A DNA stretch of 64,000 bases from Trichobilharzia szidati (lineage: Eukaryota > Platyhelminthes > Trematoda > Strigeidida > Schistosomatidae). Shown piece after piece: positions 33,323 through 46,082 of the stretch. Where the stretch lies: the NCBI GenBank assembly GCA_944472155.2, contig OX235272.1, positions 92,448,020 to 92,512,019 of the forward strand. Direction: 5' to 3'. The notes beneath the pieces were generated by a model that made no database searches, had not been told where the DNA came from, and worked only from the letters and a program-made list of their open reading frames with translations. Numbering within the stretch: position 1 is the first letter of the stretch; each line of letters starts with the position of its first letter. The position numbers and the translations under genes are program-made.

Positions 33323-33802
33323 TTAATAGCTTGATGGACGATAGTTGGCTGGATAACTGGCAGGATATTTGCCACCCTTTCCACCCTTACCTCCCTTACC
33401 GGCAGCCTTCTTCCCTCCTTTGCCTGCTTTCTTGCCCGGCTTAGCTGGGTAGTAGAAATCGGGTTTTCCATTGCCACCATTGTAGGTGTCATAGTAGTTG
33501 TAGGTGTTGTCGTAGTTGTAGGTGTCATAGTTGTCATAGTTGCCACCACAGCATGGGTAGTTCCCGTAGGTGTCGTAGTAGTAGTTGTTATTGTTGTTGT
33601 AGTCTGGTGTTGGGTAGTAGTTGTCATATGGATATTGGTTGTAGTCGAATCCTCCACCGTTGTATGGTGCTGGGTATGAGCCACCACCATTGTAATCTGG
33701 ATAGTAGTCGTTTGGTTGATAATCTGGATATGGTATTTTGCCAGCAGTTGCGTACCCGATGGCGATGAGGAAGGCGACAACGAGAGTGATTGAAGATTTC
33801 AT
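33323..33802 (-). CDS. Tyrosine-rich secreted eggshell-type protein, gene 2 (159 aa)
   Basis: Partner of gene 1 in the opposite arm. Same plan: signal peptide 1-20, Tyr/Asn/Asp-rich body with one CC pair, Gly/Lys tail, YPASYPANYRPSSY end. Compared with gene 1, the first 65 residues differ at about seven places (Leu to Ile at 5, Thr to Gln at 29, one extra Gly, and Ala/Gly/Thr changes), while from about residue 66 to the stop the proteins are identical. It is convergent with gene 1 across a loop of about 8 kb. Promoter and poly(A) signal are intact, so it looks functional. Confidence 0.85.
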   Translation of the reverse strand: MKSSITLVVAFLIAIGYATAGKIPYPDYQPNDYYPDYNGGGSYPAPYNGGGFDYNQYPYDNYYPTPDYNNNNNYYYDTYGNYPCCGGNYDNYDTYNYDNTYNYYDTYNGGNGKPDFYYPAKPGKKAGKGGKKAAGKGGKGGKGGKYPASYPANYRPSSY

Positions 33803-33869
33803 TTTGTATTGCTGTTTGTTGACTAGTTCAGTTGGTCAAACTGATTGGTGGCGATGTGTTCCGCTCTTC

Positions 33870-33877
33870 CTTATATA
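33870..33877 (-). promoter_or_regulatory. TATA box of eggshell-type gene 2
   Basis: TATATAAG on the minus strand, 67 bases upstream of the ATG. The surrounding 150 bases match the promoter of gene 1 with scattered differences. Confidence 0.7.
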
Positions 33878-34439
33878 CATTTTCGATGTGTGCATTGTTC
33901 GTGGCAAATTGTAGTGCATATTTGATCGATGAACCATCAATATCCCCATTGTGCACTTTATCACTCGTTGTTTGCTGGCAATTCCGCACTTCTTTATTCG
34001 CACTTATCATCGACGAAATTGGGAAGTATTGATTGATGATGACCTGACTGATTGTTTGTTTATGAGATCACGATCAAATTTGCGATGTTTTAGGGGGAAT
34101 ACATTGATTGATCGCGTTGGTTGAATTGAATAATCAGATTTTGCGTCTAATTGTGGTGGTAATAACACTGTTGTTTCTACTGACAACTGGAACTATAGCA
34201 ACAGTGAAGATATGGACATTTTGAATAGAATTCTGATTATTACCATTATAAGCCACGATGATGACAGTGATAATGTGAAATCTTGGTAGATTTCAAATAC
34301 ATTTTCTCGTCATAAATGACTGCCTTCTTCTCATTGTGATTGTGATTTGGTGGCTGCGGTGAATTTCGGTCATCAATGATTATTGGGTAATAATCGATAG
34401 TTGATATGTCGACGACAAATCTAATTGCACATTTTTTTG

Positions 34440-35070
34440 TGTACAGACTTTTGTGTATTTTTTGTTTACGTTCCGAGTGGAACATAGAGCTTCAAGCTTT
34501 CGCTTTGAATTTGCAGTAGCAGTGATGTATTTTACGAAGTGAGTTCGCTAACCTCATGCTCAACCTACCCTGCTTCTCGTGATTACAGCCAGCTAAAGTA
34601 GATAAATTGGTGAGCCATTCGGGACTCGGACCAGGGACCACGTGAATGGGCGGCCGGAACCCTACCGCTGAACTACCGACGCTCCTGCGTGAGAGAACGA
34701 TAGAGTGTTGGCAGCCCTTTACACACGATTGTCTGTGTATTATATATATATTCTTCGGTGGGCCTCGATGGCTGGTCCCACATTTGTTCATAATCCCTGA
34801 TTTAGTTCACGCATGATTTCCTTCATGTTACCCTTAGTGCCACGCCCAACTCGTCGTTTCTCATTCCAGTTGCATTCTACGGCCTGTAGCCCGATGTCAT
34901 TCGACGGTCTTTCCAGCGTGCGCAAAATCCATCTCCGTTTTCTTCACCACTTTTGTTGAGCTACATATTCCTGATTGGTTTGTTTCTGTAGTTTCTCGTC
35001 ACTAACCGTTTTTGGCCAGCCATTTCCTCTGCCGCATGGAATCAGCGAATGCAGCAGTTGATAAAGTTCA
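34440..35070 (-). mobile_element. tRNA-Gly-like SINE with RTE tail, plus RTE 3' relic (mirror copy)
   Basis: On the minus strand the order is RTE C-terminal relic (35,070-34,790), SINE head gcgtcggtagttcagcgg (about 34,690), box B-like ggtccgagtcccgaatgg, then the tail gaagctctatgttccactcg (34,495-34,470). It is the inverted counterpart of 23,380-24,005. Confidence 0.6.
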
Positions 35071-35099
35071 TAAGCAATTCCAAATTAGTTTGTTTATTA

Positions 35100-36400
35100 G
35101 GTAGATCACACTACGTGAAACAGTATTATTATTTACTGGATGACGAAGTTTCGAACACATTTGATTGTTCATAGTCATGTCACCAATTGTAATCACACGA
35201 CTTCGAAATTTGAGTTTTATAGTCTTCTTTGTTCTCTCCTATTTGTCATAGGGGCAGTGGAATCTTCCAGATATCTGGGATAGGTGTTGAGTCATTCCTA
35301 TTACACATATTTGCAGTTGATTCTATGAACAAAGCTTCTGTTATCAATCTCTTCCTCCATCCTGTGACATTAGATTTCAAAACTGTCATTTTATCCCATC
35401 CTATTATATGGCTGGTTGTGTGTAACTGCATGTAGTGAGTGCTATAGCTGAACTATTCTCTAGATTTCTTATCTTATTCGGGTCAACCAATCTAGATTTT
35501 GCTAGGTTTTTATGTTCAGCTAGTCTGACTGCCCCTGTTCTACTAGTTTGACCTATGTATTTGACCTGGCAATCCTTCTAGTTGAGGTATTAGATAAACT
35601 AAATTGTTTTGTTTTAAAGGCTCCACAGGATCGTTTAACCACAAAAGCTTGTCTCAAATTGAGTTTATGGGTTTGAATGCCACTTTTATTCTTGCCTTGT
35701 TAAGAATTGTCCGTATGGTTTCCAAGGTTCCTTCCTTGTATGGAATTACTACTGATGATTTAGATTCCCTATTGTTGGTGTTGTCTTGCGCATATTTGAC
35801 ATGCATGTCGTAATTAATATTGTTATTATTATTAGTATTACTACTACCATTATTTATTTTATTTTTACATTTCCCTACATTTTTCCTGACTAATTTATCA
35901 GGGTAGTTATTAAGTTTCAAGGCTTCTTTTATATGCATCACCTCCTGTCTTAGATTTTCCTTGGTACTACTTAGTTTTGTGCTCTATCACTCAAACATTT
36001 CACCAATTCTATTTTTACTGACATAGGATGGGATGATCGGAAGTCCAAATATCTGTTTGAATGTGTGGGTATCCTGTAAACACTAGTGTCTAACTTCCGA
36101 TCTTCTTTTCTTTTTACGCTGCAATGTAACATTGGAAGCTCCCCTTCCTGACTTTCTAATTCATAAGTGAATTGAATTGCCTACACCTTTGAGTTGATAT
36201 GTTCGAAAAATCTATCTATATCCTGTCTTCTAAGTACAGTGAATGTGTCATCTACATACCTCCACCATACTTTAAGCATCGAACCACAGTGCCAAAGTTT
36301 TACACATATATTAATATGACTTATGGTCTTCCTGTATAAAGACTTATCAATAAACTCACTCGACTTTCGCAAACTGAAGCAAGATCTGAAAAGCATCGTA
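35100..36400 (-). mobile_element. PLE relic (type 2), right arm only
   Basis: On the minus strand, 36,396-36,181 encodes WWRYVDDTFTVL, the catalytic box of a Penelope-like reverse transcriptase. 35,941-35,654 encodes the low-complexity linker before the endonuclease (KEGTLETIRTILNKARIKV). 35,600-35,246 encodes the decayed endonuclease end (TSHIIGWDKMTVLKSNV, ALFIESTANMCNR). A terminal motif with ttcgaacac and gtcatcc lies at 35,120-35,200. Frames are interrupted. It belongs to a lineage different from the CADD relics in the arms. Confidence 0.75.
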
Positions 36401-37559
36401 TTTTCAACATTCGATGCTTAAAAAATGAAGTCATTCCTAAATACCTATGTCTACGAGCTCCATTTCCAACGGACAGAGTTAGAAGCAGAATAGAAAGCCT
36501 ACAAAAATTATGCCTGAAAGAAGAGATCCACTGAATCGTTAAGCTTGGTGAAATCACAATCCCTGAAGATTCATCAAATTGACAACTCGGAGTGATTCAT
36601 AGTGACGCGAAGGTGCTTCAAAGCTACTTCGTAGGAGGGATTTATTTACGTTCTGCACTGTGATTAAATCTGTTTCCTTTGACTGCTTTCATATAACTGC
36701 TACATCTCAACTTGATGAACACGCCACAGTCTTCTCTATTTGACTACAGATTCAACTATCCATTTGGGTTTTATTTGTTTGTATCTACCTAATCATTTGT
36801 TTTCCAGTCGTGATAAGTGTCTACGTTAAGTATACAAAGTAGATGGGCTATAGAGTACAACTGTTACAATGAATCCATCACATGTGAAGACTTCGCCATC
36901 AAAAATCCAACTTTAACGACAATCGTTCGAATAGTTTCGAACTCTTCACATCTGCCTACTTTTCATCTGTTTCCCTTCATCGCTGACAGTTAATTGGAGT
37001 GTATGAATTAAACGGTGTGGGAAAGGGCATAATTTTGGAATGTATAAAGCCACGACACTTGTCAGAAATCAGGGTGAATACAGGTGAAGTAGATGGAAGA
37101 TGGAAATACTTGTACTTAGGGAAATGTGATTTAAGAATTTAAACATTGGCGATTTTGTATATCACATCTGAATTCATTCTCATTCTTATGTAGTTCAGTA
37201 GTGAATGACTGAACGAATAGTTCCGATTTTGTGCTATGCTCAGTACTAACAAATTCCGAGTCTAAACTAAGTATAAGTGATATGAGTGTTAGTTAAAATA
37301 TGTAAGCAGCAGGTATGAATTATTATAATAATAATAGTTACAGTGGTAAGATGAAGTAGTAAACGTGTGTATGCATACAATTTCACTTTTATGTGATCAA
37401 TCTGCAGTATTTGCAAATGGACTCCTATTTGCATATCACCAACATGGTAACCAAAGAAATCCGAGTATTGAACTCTAAGTATATGGACGAAAATGGTGTC
37501 GACCTACGAGAAGTTTTGTTTGTATGATGTGAATGTTATCCAATGGAGTTAAGTGGGTA

Positions 37560-37910
37560 CAGGATTTTGTTACTTTCGATGAGTGTTTTATCTGAAAGAG
37601 TGAAGGAACGTTATCCAGACTGACTACGAAAAGGGTAACAGTGGGTCAACCACATGTGCTATAACTGAACATACATTCAACACTGGTCACTCAGTATGCA
37701 AGAAGAGTTCATTCAAAGTTATGCACAAAGTCAAAAGAAGCCTCCCGAATACAGTAAACTTCTGTATACTTTGGATTACCGATGCCTTAGCCATTCGGAT
37801 GGAAAACGGTGATTTATGTACACAGAGGAAACTTCTCCGTCGCTCCTTCTACCTTGGATATCATTCCAAGTTTAATTGTTACCAGTATTTTGTGCATTTC
37901 TTCGTATGAC
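37560..37910 (+). pseudogene. PLE endonuclease C-terminal relic, right arm
   Basis: Mirror of 20,880-21,200. The frame 37,721-37,909 has VKRSLPNTVNFCILWITDAL and LCTQRK, the C-terminal signature of the type-1 PLE endonuclease, with upstream frameshifts. Confidence 0.6.
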
Positions 37911-39600
37911 ATTTAGTTTCGTCATTTTCTTAACTAAACTATTCGTTCACTGTCTCCATCTACTACATAATTCATTTTGATACTTGTCTGTATGCTCTTT
38001 CATTGACATCAAGAGTTTTCTCAGTGTCTGCATATCACGTAACCCTAGTCTAAACTTACTGATCTTCATTCGCCTCCCCATATAGTTAGAACTTTAACTG
38101 TCCATCACATTCTTGAAATATTTTGATCACTTAAACAATAACCCAGATTAATTTCCATTCTTGTTTGACAAACCAAATGTATACGCACCTACAAAATCAA
38201 TTATACCAAATATCGATTGTACAACTAAGTGAGTGAATTTCCAGAAGAGGGACTCTACGGTGAACTGTTTGTTCTTATTTTCGTATCTGGATGGCTATTT
38301 TTCGTGAATTTGTTACTTTCCACACATGGATTACACGATATTTGTTTGTTTTGTGGGGAAATGAGTTTTCTACCAGTGATTTGATTTCCATATTACGTGT
38401 ATTGGTGTCTGTGGACTGCTATTATCTGATTTATGGTGAACACATGGAACTCTGGTGAAGACTGAGATTCGTATACCACCTTCTGAACTATAACTGAGAA
38501 GGATGGAATACAAAAGTATGGTAGTATTTCACTCTTCCACACTGTGTTGCCTCTGATTGTGTGGTTTAAATTTTACCACTGTGATGAGGAACATCATTAG
38601 TCGAATATGAGGTGAAAATTTCGGAAATCTAATGTGTCACTCACTAATGGAGTCGAAATTATATGAACGGGATATGGCTTACAGCTAAAAGTGAGTATCT
38701 AGTTCACACAGATTTATTATACGATAACTGAATGTCACTTGTTTCGTAGCATTTTTGATCTCTTCTAATGTTTATCGTACTTCACTTCACATTCAGCCTG
38801 CAGAAGTGAGTGGTGGATTGTACAATAAGAAGTAAACTACGACATCGTTCATTCAATGTTGATTTTGAGATCTGAATGTAATGAAACAAGAAAGTTGTTC
38901 ATCATAGATGGTGCACTTGTAATGCACTTTCGGTTTAGTAAAATAAAATCACATCTAAAATGAATGCATCAGTGTCAAAACAACTACACATTAGCTAAAT
39001 TAACTGCTGGATAACGTTTGGATTGTTAAGGTTTATAGATTTTGTTGAAACGGATATGAGGTAGAGCGAGATTAGCAGTTATTTTCCCCTTCCACTGCAC
39101 TGATTACCATGCAACATCTCAAAGTTCAGTCATTTCTCACCAGATACTTGCCACATTATAACTTTCAAATATGCTATTCTTCAGAGTGTTTAGCCAAATA
39201 CTTCAGCCCCATCTATATGTGTTGCATTATCGATGGTCACATGTTAGGTGTGGTTTCTTCTAAGAAATCCGGAGTGATAATCCTATCGATTAGTTAATCT
39301 TCACTTTGAGTGACGCGTAAAAGCCAGAAACACAGGATTTGTCTAGAATACGGTACTTTATTGTGCATGAAGTAATGAAATTTAAAATACAAACGTCCAA
39401 TCATGAGATAACTGTGTCTGAATGCCGTCAATGCACAGTCACTGTAAGTCAATATGAAAAGCAGTAAATCTGTGTTAGAGGTGATCCACGCGTTGAATAA
39501 AGGATGTACGAATGTCATACAAAGAATAAAGAGATTCGAATAAACAGTGTTAGGCAGGGAAGATATATATATAAATAAAGCATACACAGCATATAATGAT

Positions 39601-40330
39601 CAACTATATGAAAATGGTTACCATACATCAAATAGCGTATTCATACATCAGGCGAGGCCAACTTCAGTTGCAAAAAATGTGCTGGTTATGAACTTAAAAT
39701 AGTCATACTACTTACTAGTTTTGGAGTAGTATAAATTTAAACAGAAAAGAAAGAATAAAAGCGGATAGACAGGAAACGAAGTAACATTGGTTATGTATAT
39801 GTAATTATTAAGTAGATACTCTTGTACATCAATTTGGGGAAGATTGGTCGAGTGTTGGGAGATGAAAATTCGGCAACCTTTTTATACATTCGTGAGAAGT
39901 AGATTATATTTCTAACAGCTGCCTGAAGGGAAGAAAGAAAATTTTAATAGTGTAGGAAATATTTCTCTGAAATTTCAGTAGTGATGGAATTATTTTCTAC
40001 TGGGTTGGGTTTCTAGTCCCACGATTAACATTCCCTCTTTCCCGGGATTAGGATCTTTTAGTAAACGAGGGGGACCCAAAGCGTCATCCATTAGGCCACT
40101 GGCCCTCATCTTCATGGTTAATAAGTATATAAGTCGGGGGAGGATATTAATATAAACCTTGGGAAATTATTGTATCCACAGGTGGAAAAGTCTCATGAGT
40201 TTGGGACTGAATTCCTCCATGCTTTCTTTTTAGGTATACGTATACTGGCTTCTACAGAATAAAGCAAATATTGACCAATTTAAGTGGAAATTTCTGATGG
40301 TGCTGAGGTTAAACGAGGCCATTCCAACAG
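39601..40330. other. Intergenic between the palindromes, no recognised gene
   Basis: No coding motif was seen. A richer block at 40,020-40,160 (ttcccgggatta, gagggggaccc) resembles nothing I can name. Confidence 0.35.
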
Positions 40331-40339
40331 AAAGTAAAG

Positions 40340-40830
40340 ATTCGGATTTTCAACACTAATGTTCAGTCAGTTCTTCTATATTGATTCAGAGAATTGTCTG
40401 GGGCGTCAGGAAAAGCATTTCCAAAAGGCTAATGCAGACGTCTGTCAGCAGCTGACTTCGTTCCATATTGACGATTCAATGGCCATAAAGAATTGGCAAC
40501 AAGAAACTCTGGGAAATAACCGATCAATAACCTATTGCTGAGTGAAAATTGCGAAGAAAGCGAAGATGGACTGGACATACGCTGAGGAGACCATTTGGTA
40601 AAAGCGAGCTCCAGGTCGTAGAGTGGAACCCGAATGGGAAGCGAAGATTTGGGCATTGGTGCAACAGTAGCATGGAGGAGACCGTGTGAGAAGGATTTGA
40701 AAGTCTACCAGTAATCGTGGAGCCAGCTAACAAGGACTGTAGAAGACATGAGAAGGTGGAGATGTATTATTGAAGCCCTATGTTCCACTCGGAACCCAAA
40801 GGAATAAAAATAATAATATTGATGGGAATT
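40340..40830 (+). mobile_element. RTE 3'-end relic with tail
   Basis: The decayed plus-strand frame resembles the RTE C-terminus ('G-EDLG-GATV-WRRPCEKD' and 'WRCIIEALCSTRN') and is followed at 40,770 by gaagccctatgttccactcg and an A-rich end. Only the 3' end is present, as expected for 5'-truncated LINE insertions. Confidence 0.6.
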
Positions 40831-41255
40831 TGTCCTGTGAAGAGACGATTTATGTTTGTTATCGAATCGTTTAATAAAGAAAATTATCATTGTATTTCCA
40901 TGTTCTACGAGATCTATGCAGGCATCAGTTTTCACTTGGACAAAACATTATTGATTTCGAAAATTCAGAAAATTAATAGAAGATGAATATATACATACAT
41001 ATATTCCTTCCCAATTAGTTCCTTATCAATGGCTCTACAATAATATGTGTAGTTTTACATTATAAATGAACCCATTATATGGTCAATGAGAACTACGCGG
41101 AGTAGGGGTATAGTGAAAATAATCGACTGCGAAATCTAGACAGTTAATTTGTAGAAGTGGGGAAAAGATTGGTAGTTACTAGGGTATATGAATTTTGAAG
41201 TATAGAATCGGTGAAAACAGTTACGGGATACAAGACCATTTAATTTCTGGATTAC
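40831..41255. other. Intergenic, no recognised feature
   Basis: AT-rich sequence with a short (atac)n run near 40,990. No gene or repeat was recognised. Confidence 0.4.
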
Positions 41256-41259
41256 TACA

Positions 41260-42600
41260 ATTATTGTTATGACGCGTCTCTTGGGTTTTGAGTGGAACAT
41301 AAAGCTTCAGCTTCACAACACCACCCCACTTTGTTCTCTGAAGTCTTTTTTACCTAAGTTCATGACAGCCATGATCTCATCCATCATATCTATGATCTCA
41401 TCCATGTCAGACACACACCCCACCTCAAGTCCGCATCCTTTGAGTTTTTCTTGTCACTTCAATGTACAGCCATCTTCTTTCTCCCCACTCATGGCCTACT
41501 GCATGATTCACTTAACTACATTCAGAAATAACATTGGTTATGTCAGGAAGCCTTGTCTCACTCATTCAAAGGCCGCATTGAGCTTCTCAAAGTGGAACAT
41601 TAGGCGTGTGGCTGTTGAATAAGGTTGATAAAGATTTAGGTCCCATAGTGGTGTTGAAGTAGTCTCCAAATTACTTCACAGTCAACGCCATCAAAGGCGA
41701 TTTCAAAGTCAAGGTAGTCGAGTTACAGGCTTCATTGCTATTCTATGCTCTGTTCAGTAAAGATGCATAGAGTTGCAATCGGATTTACACATGATTTGCT
41801 CTTCCTGAATGTAAATTGTTCCTGTCGGAGTTTTGTATCCAGAGCATCTTTTACTGTCTGCATGATTATGGGACTGGAAATTTACTTTCAGTGAATAGTA
41901 GCATGATTCCAGACCAGTTCTTGCGAATTGTTGAGTCGCCCTGTCGTGGGTGTTTAACGAGGTTGCCTGTCTTCTAATCGGTAGTCACCTCTCCTTTCAG
42001 CTAAATGTTCTTCAATAGATGCGTTGGAGGTCTATAGATCTGTTTCACTACATCTATTAGGATACTGTCTGCTACCGAAGCTCTCCCTGCTAGCTTTAAC
42101 TGACTTTGTGGCATTCAAGACTCCTGCCTCTGTCTAAGGGAACGTGTTCACTAACAGTTATGTTAGTGGTATTAGTGGTATTTCTGCACTTGGTTCAGTT
42201 GGTGGTTGATTCAGGAGTACATTGAAGTGATAAGCCCAACGTTTCTCTTACTTCACCTCCGTGGCAATTAGGTTCTCTTCACAATCTCCTATTGGTTTCA
42301 TCTGTGACATCATCTTCCTTGTCAGAGACCTGGTTATCTGGCACAGTGATTCGAGGTCCCTCCCACCAACAGTCTATTCTGCATCAACTTCCAGTATATC
42401 GTAGAATTGTCTCTTGTCCTTCCTAATACTTTTCTTCACTTCTCTGGCCTCTCAGGAGAAGGCCATCTCTTTTCTTCTCCCATCTTCCTTCCGAAGAAGA
42501 CCACACATGTTTCCTTCCACATCAATTACAGAGATTTTCAGTGTTCTTTCACTCAGCTTTCCTCGGTGATGTGGCCTAATGTCTTCCACTCTTTCTCATG
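41260..42600 (-). mobile_element. RTE-like LINE relic running into palindrome B
   Basis: The minus strand carries, from right to left, the segment just before the RT (KDKRQFYD-like text, 42,420), an 'LLN-PP-E' block (42,200), decayed palm pieces (41,950-41,640) and the 3' tail near 41,290 (ttgagtggaacataaagctt on the plus strand). Many stops are present. Its right part (42,200-42,600) is duplicated in inverse at 57,320-57,780. Confidence 0.65.
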
Positions 42601-43189
42601 AGTGTAGACACTGTATAATTCTACTAAGAAATATCGAACGACAATTTGGAATCCAACTTTCTCAAACATCCAAACCACAGAGTTTGTTATAAAAAACGGA
42701 AGTGTATTACATGCAAAATAATGAAAAGAATTCACTGACATCAAACTGTGGAGTATTTAGCCTGAATACAAACAAAATCACCGTCATTTTGCATCATGAG
42801 GGAAACAGCAGAGCTGTAACATCAAAGCTATCCATGGTCAAAAGTAAGCAAGGCGTGAATGTACAGATCACGAATGAGGAGATTCGAATAGACAATGTTC
42901 AGGACAGAGACAAAGAAAGAGAGAGAGACAGAGAGCGAGGAACATGAAGAAAGCATTTACTGCAGACACTGTTTAGTCACAGGAAGATAACTGTTACAGA
43001 CGAAGAGAATGTTGATACATTAAATAAGACACACTTCAATGGGAATCAGTTATTATGGTTATGGAGTGACGACGCAGCCAACAAAATGTAAACTCATACT
43101 ACTTACTAGTATTAAGTAGCACAAAGCCAAACACCATGTAGACACTACTAACAGACACTACAAGATTGATCAAGAAGTAACTTCAGTTA

Positions 43190-43335
43190 GAGGACATTGG
43201 AAACAAGGCAGTAATGAACAGTTACTTAGTCTTTGTTTGGAGCTCTTCAGTAATACGTAGCTATCAACCTGACAAGGACCGAACCACAGCCATTCTGGTT
43301 ACCAGGAGAGCTCGTTAGTCATTCAGACACTGGGG
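43190..43335 (-). mobile_element. SMalpha-like SINE with dead hammerhead domain, left arm
   Basis: On the minus strand, 43,332-43,267 is a tRNA-like head (tgtctgaatgac, agctctcctggtaaccag, and a box B-like ttcggtcc). It is followed at about 43,258-43,211 by a hammerhead-like domain whose core reads CTGAAGA instead of CTGATGA, and TAAG instead of GAAA. It is the partner of the better kept copy at 56,649-56,770. The order tRNA-head then hammerhead is that of the SMalpha SINEs of schistosomes. Confidence 0.6.
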
Positions 43336-43689
43336 CGCCTCCATCAGGTTGGGTGTGAGTACAAATACTCGCGGATGACACTGGCTGACGACCACGCTAT
43401 ATATCGCGAATTGGCAGAAGTTAGAATTGACAGGCAATGGGATCCTTTCCCAGTGTCTGAATGGCCAACCAGCTTTCCTCGACGCTAGATGGAGCTTTCG
43501 GTTATAAACATGACCAGAAGAACCGTGCAGTACTCTCTGGTTTTCAGTGGTTCTCTAAGTGAAGTCAGTTCGTGATCAATACTGAAATCAATGATATCCC
43601 TGAAAACCACTACCTTAAGAATGAATCAGTCTACACCACATGACGATAGTTTCTATTGACTGTGTATCATCGCCAGAGAAGAAGAGAAA

Positions 43690-43808
43690 TGATAAAGTCT
43701 CACAGTGTTATACAGTAGTATTTACTGATGACGTTTCGCAAAATCTGCTTGTGCTCAAAACTGTGGTCATCAGTAAATGTTACTGTATAACGCTGTGAGA
43801 CTTTATCA
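43690..43808. repeat. PLE-end hairpin in palindrome B, left arm
   Basis: 43,690-43,732 and 43,765-43,808 are imperfect inverted repeats of the terminal motif 'gataaagtctcacag...tttactgatgac', with about 32 bases between. The outward flank reads aaataaagttttcccataatggaat. The mirror copy lies at 56,156-56,274. Confidence 0.6.
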
Positions 43809-46016
43809 AAATAAAGTTTTCCCATAATGGAATTATACTCTACCGCCACAGTGCACAAGTTTTATTCTTATAAGAAGAGAAATGAATGTAGTGAAATTTC
43901 AACATGGCTACGCAAAAGACAAATTTTTAGTAATCCACCCCCCATGGACAAAATAAGTGACATCACAATAGTGCCTGATCAAATAATAAAACGGCGAAAA
44001 TTAAAGTAAAATCTAATTTTACAAACTCCCTGTTCAAACTGTACAGAATAAGTGTAAATTTATAAATAAGAGTCAGTAGGGTCTGCGAATTTATGAATAC
44101 AACAACAAGTAAAACGATAAAAACATTGTATGTGCATGAGGCAACCATTTCAGAGTGCTACTGATAATAATAATTATATCGAATGGACAAGGTGCTTGAT
44201 ACAAAGTAGAAGGGATAGGTGAAAACCATTAAATTGTTGACGGGTAAGACTGGAAGTAGATTTTATCAAGAACTGGTGTCACTTGGACAATCATGGGTAA
44301 GAGAGGAGAACTGGATAAATGTTTCATTCTGGATCTGAACACTTTGGGGGTAATCACAGATATGCAAATCTGTGAGCCGACTGATAAGGTGTAGCCACGT
44401 CAGTGGAATTTAGCGATAGAGGAATCAACTTCTGCCAGTGAGTGAGTGATATAGCGTCAATGAAAGTCAGTGTCATGCATCAGTATCTATTATCACAATA
44501 GACACTGTGGACCCAGCTGATCTCGAACTCTCATTGGAACTGTATGAAACCTATCTTGGAGTTAGCCAATAAGGAAAAATAGATTGGCTTTCCGATGTAC
44601 ATGCTGTGTACAGATTTGAATAATTTCAATGAGGGTTTCGAGTCACCGGTCCAGTTAAGTATAATTAAGGTTAGCAACTAACTCCACAATTAACTTAGTC
44701 ATATTCCTACAAAAGTAACATTGGGGTTGACTTCCGAGTAGACCAAGTCAAACACGGAGTTTCAATGTACTCATTTGTATCCACAGATTTATTTTTCTCT
44801 TAGTGATTCTGGTCGCTTATATCAGCTACGTAATAAGAGACAATAAGTGTGTGTGTGCACTCCTAGGGGAACTACCCAGTACTCAATAGACGATCATGCA
44901 GAGATGACTCCATCTCTATCTGATTTCACTATCCTCCAAATCAATAGAAATGATACTGTAAAATATACTGAGCTAATCCCTTTCCAATAAAAACTGATAT
45001 GTATTCAAAACTGAATTACCCTAAACACCTCATGATACGAAAAGCATAATTCCACAGGATCACTTACACTCAAGCACAAATCTAAGTTAGTAAGTATTGG
45101 TAATTTAACTTCAAACTACACAACATCACCACAGTAGGTTTAATTTTAACAAGGCGAATTCCACTTCTACTGCTTTAAGTGTCTTTTGAAAGGACATTTT
45201 ATCTTGTAGTTAAATAATATCTCGAGTTCAATTATACCTAGATAACACTCATACATATAGCTGTCACCTACAAACAGTATTGCGTCTCCCTTCAGTCTAT
45301 CACTCTGTATAAACATATCCCTATTCAGAGAAGTTTTAATGTAGCCTACGCAAAACTAGACAAATAAAAGCGAATACATGTATGCATTCATTCGTCGAGG
45401 GAGATATCGAAGATCATCAGCGCCAAAAAATCACAAAGAGGTAGCCCAGTGAACAGCAGTTAGTATGCATTAGAAAAAAGACAGCCATCACTGTCACTCA
45501 GTCATTTCAGTTACAATGATTCCTCAATAACACAGAATAACACAAATCGAATCAGTAATACAGAAATTATGAAAAAAACTATCAAACAAATACTAATTGT
45601 CTACTCAAATAATTATTTCTGTCCGAGAAAATTACAAAAACAAAATTTGAAATAATAAATGAAAGTGCACCACATGAACATGCTACAAACAACTGGTAAT
45701 TCACTCCAGGAAAAATATCCAACAAAAGCACTTCTCATGACACTCACTACACAACGCAACAGAAAACACACAAACAAAAACACGAAATCTTAGATGAATC
45801 AATCTCGCACTGACATCGACGAACAAATCAATTACGAATTAATCGGTCAATCACGCAATCAATCACACAATCAATCAGTCAGTCAATCCACTTACACAGT
45901 GCACTGCGTAATTACTATGCTTCGTTTGATAGATGATCAAATAAACAAACAGATCGATAGATAGATGGAGAGTGCACTTCAATCGTCACAACTCGATAAG
46001 TTCATCGTGAAAATGG

Positions 46017-46024
46017 TATATAAG
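46017..46024 (+). promoter_or_regulatory. TATA box of eggshell-type gene 3
   Basis: TATATAAG, 59 bases before the ATG. A GTGCAC hexamer lies about 45 bases upstream, as it also does (farther away) before gene 1. Confidence 0.7.
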
Positions 46025-46082
46025 TGGTGAATATCACCACACCAAACATCGAGTCAATCCGACCAAAGAACAACCACTAAAA

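Larger units (their letters stand above)
30960..39600 (-). repeat. Palindrome A, right arm
   Basis: Reverse-ordered partner of 19,130-28,720 (see that entry). Right-arm-only material is the PLE type-2 relic at 35,100-36,400. 36,545-37,260 mirrors 22,190-21,480; 37,560-38,050 mirrors 21,200-20,690; 38,210-38,470 mirrors 20,530-20,265; 39,106-39,590 mirrors 19,640-19,130. Confidence 0.85.
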
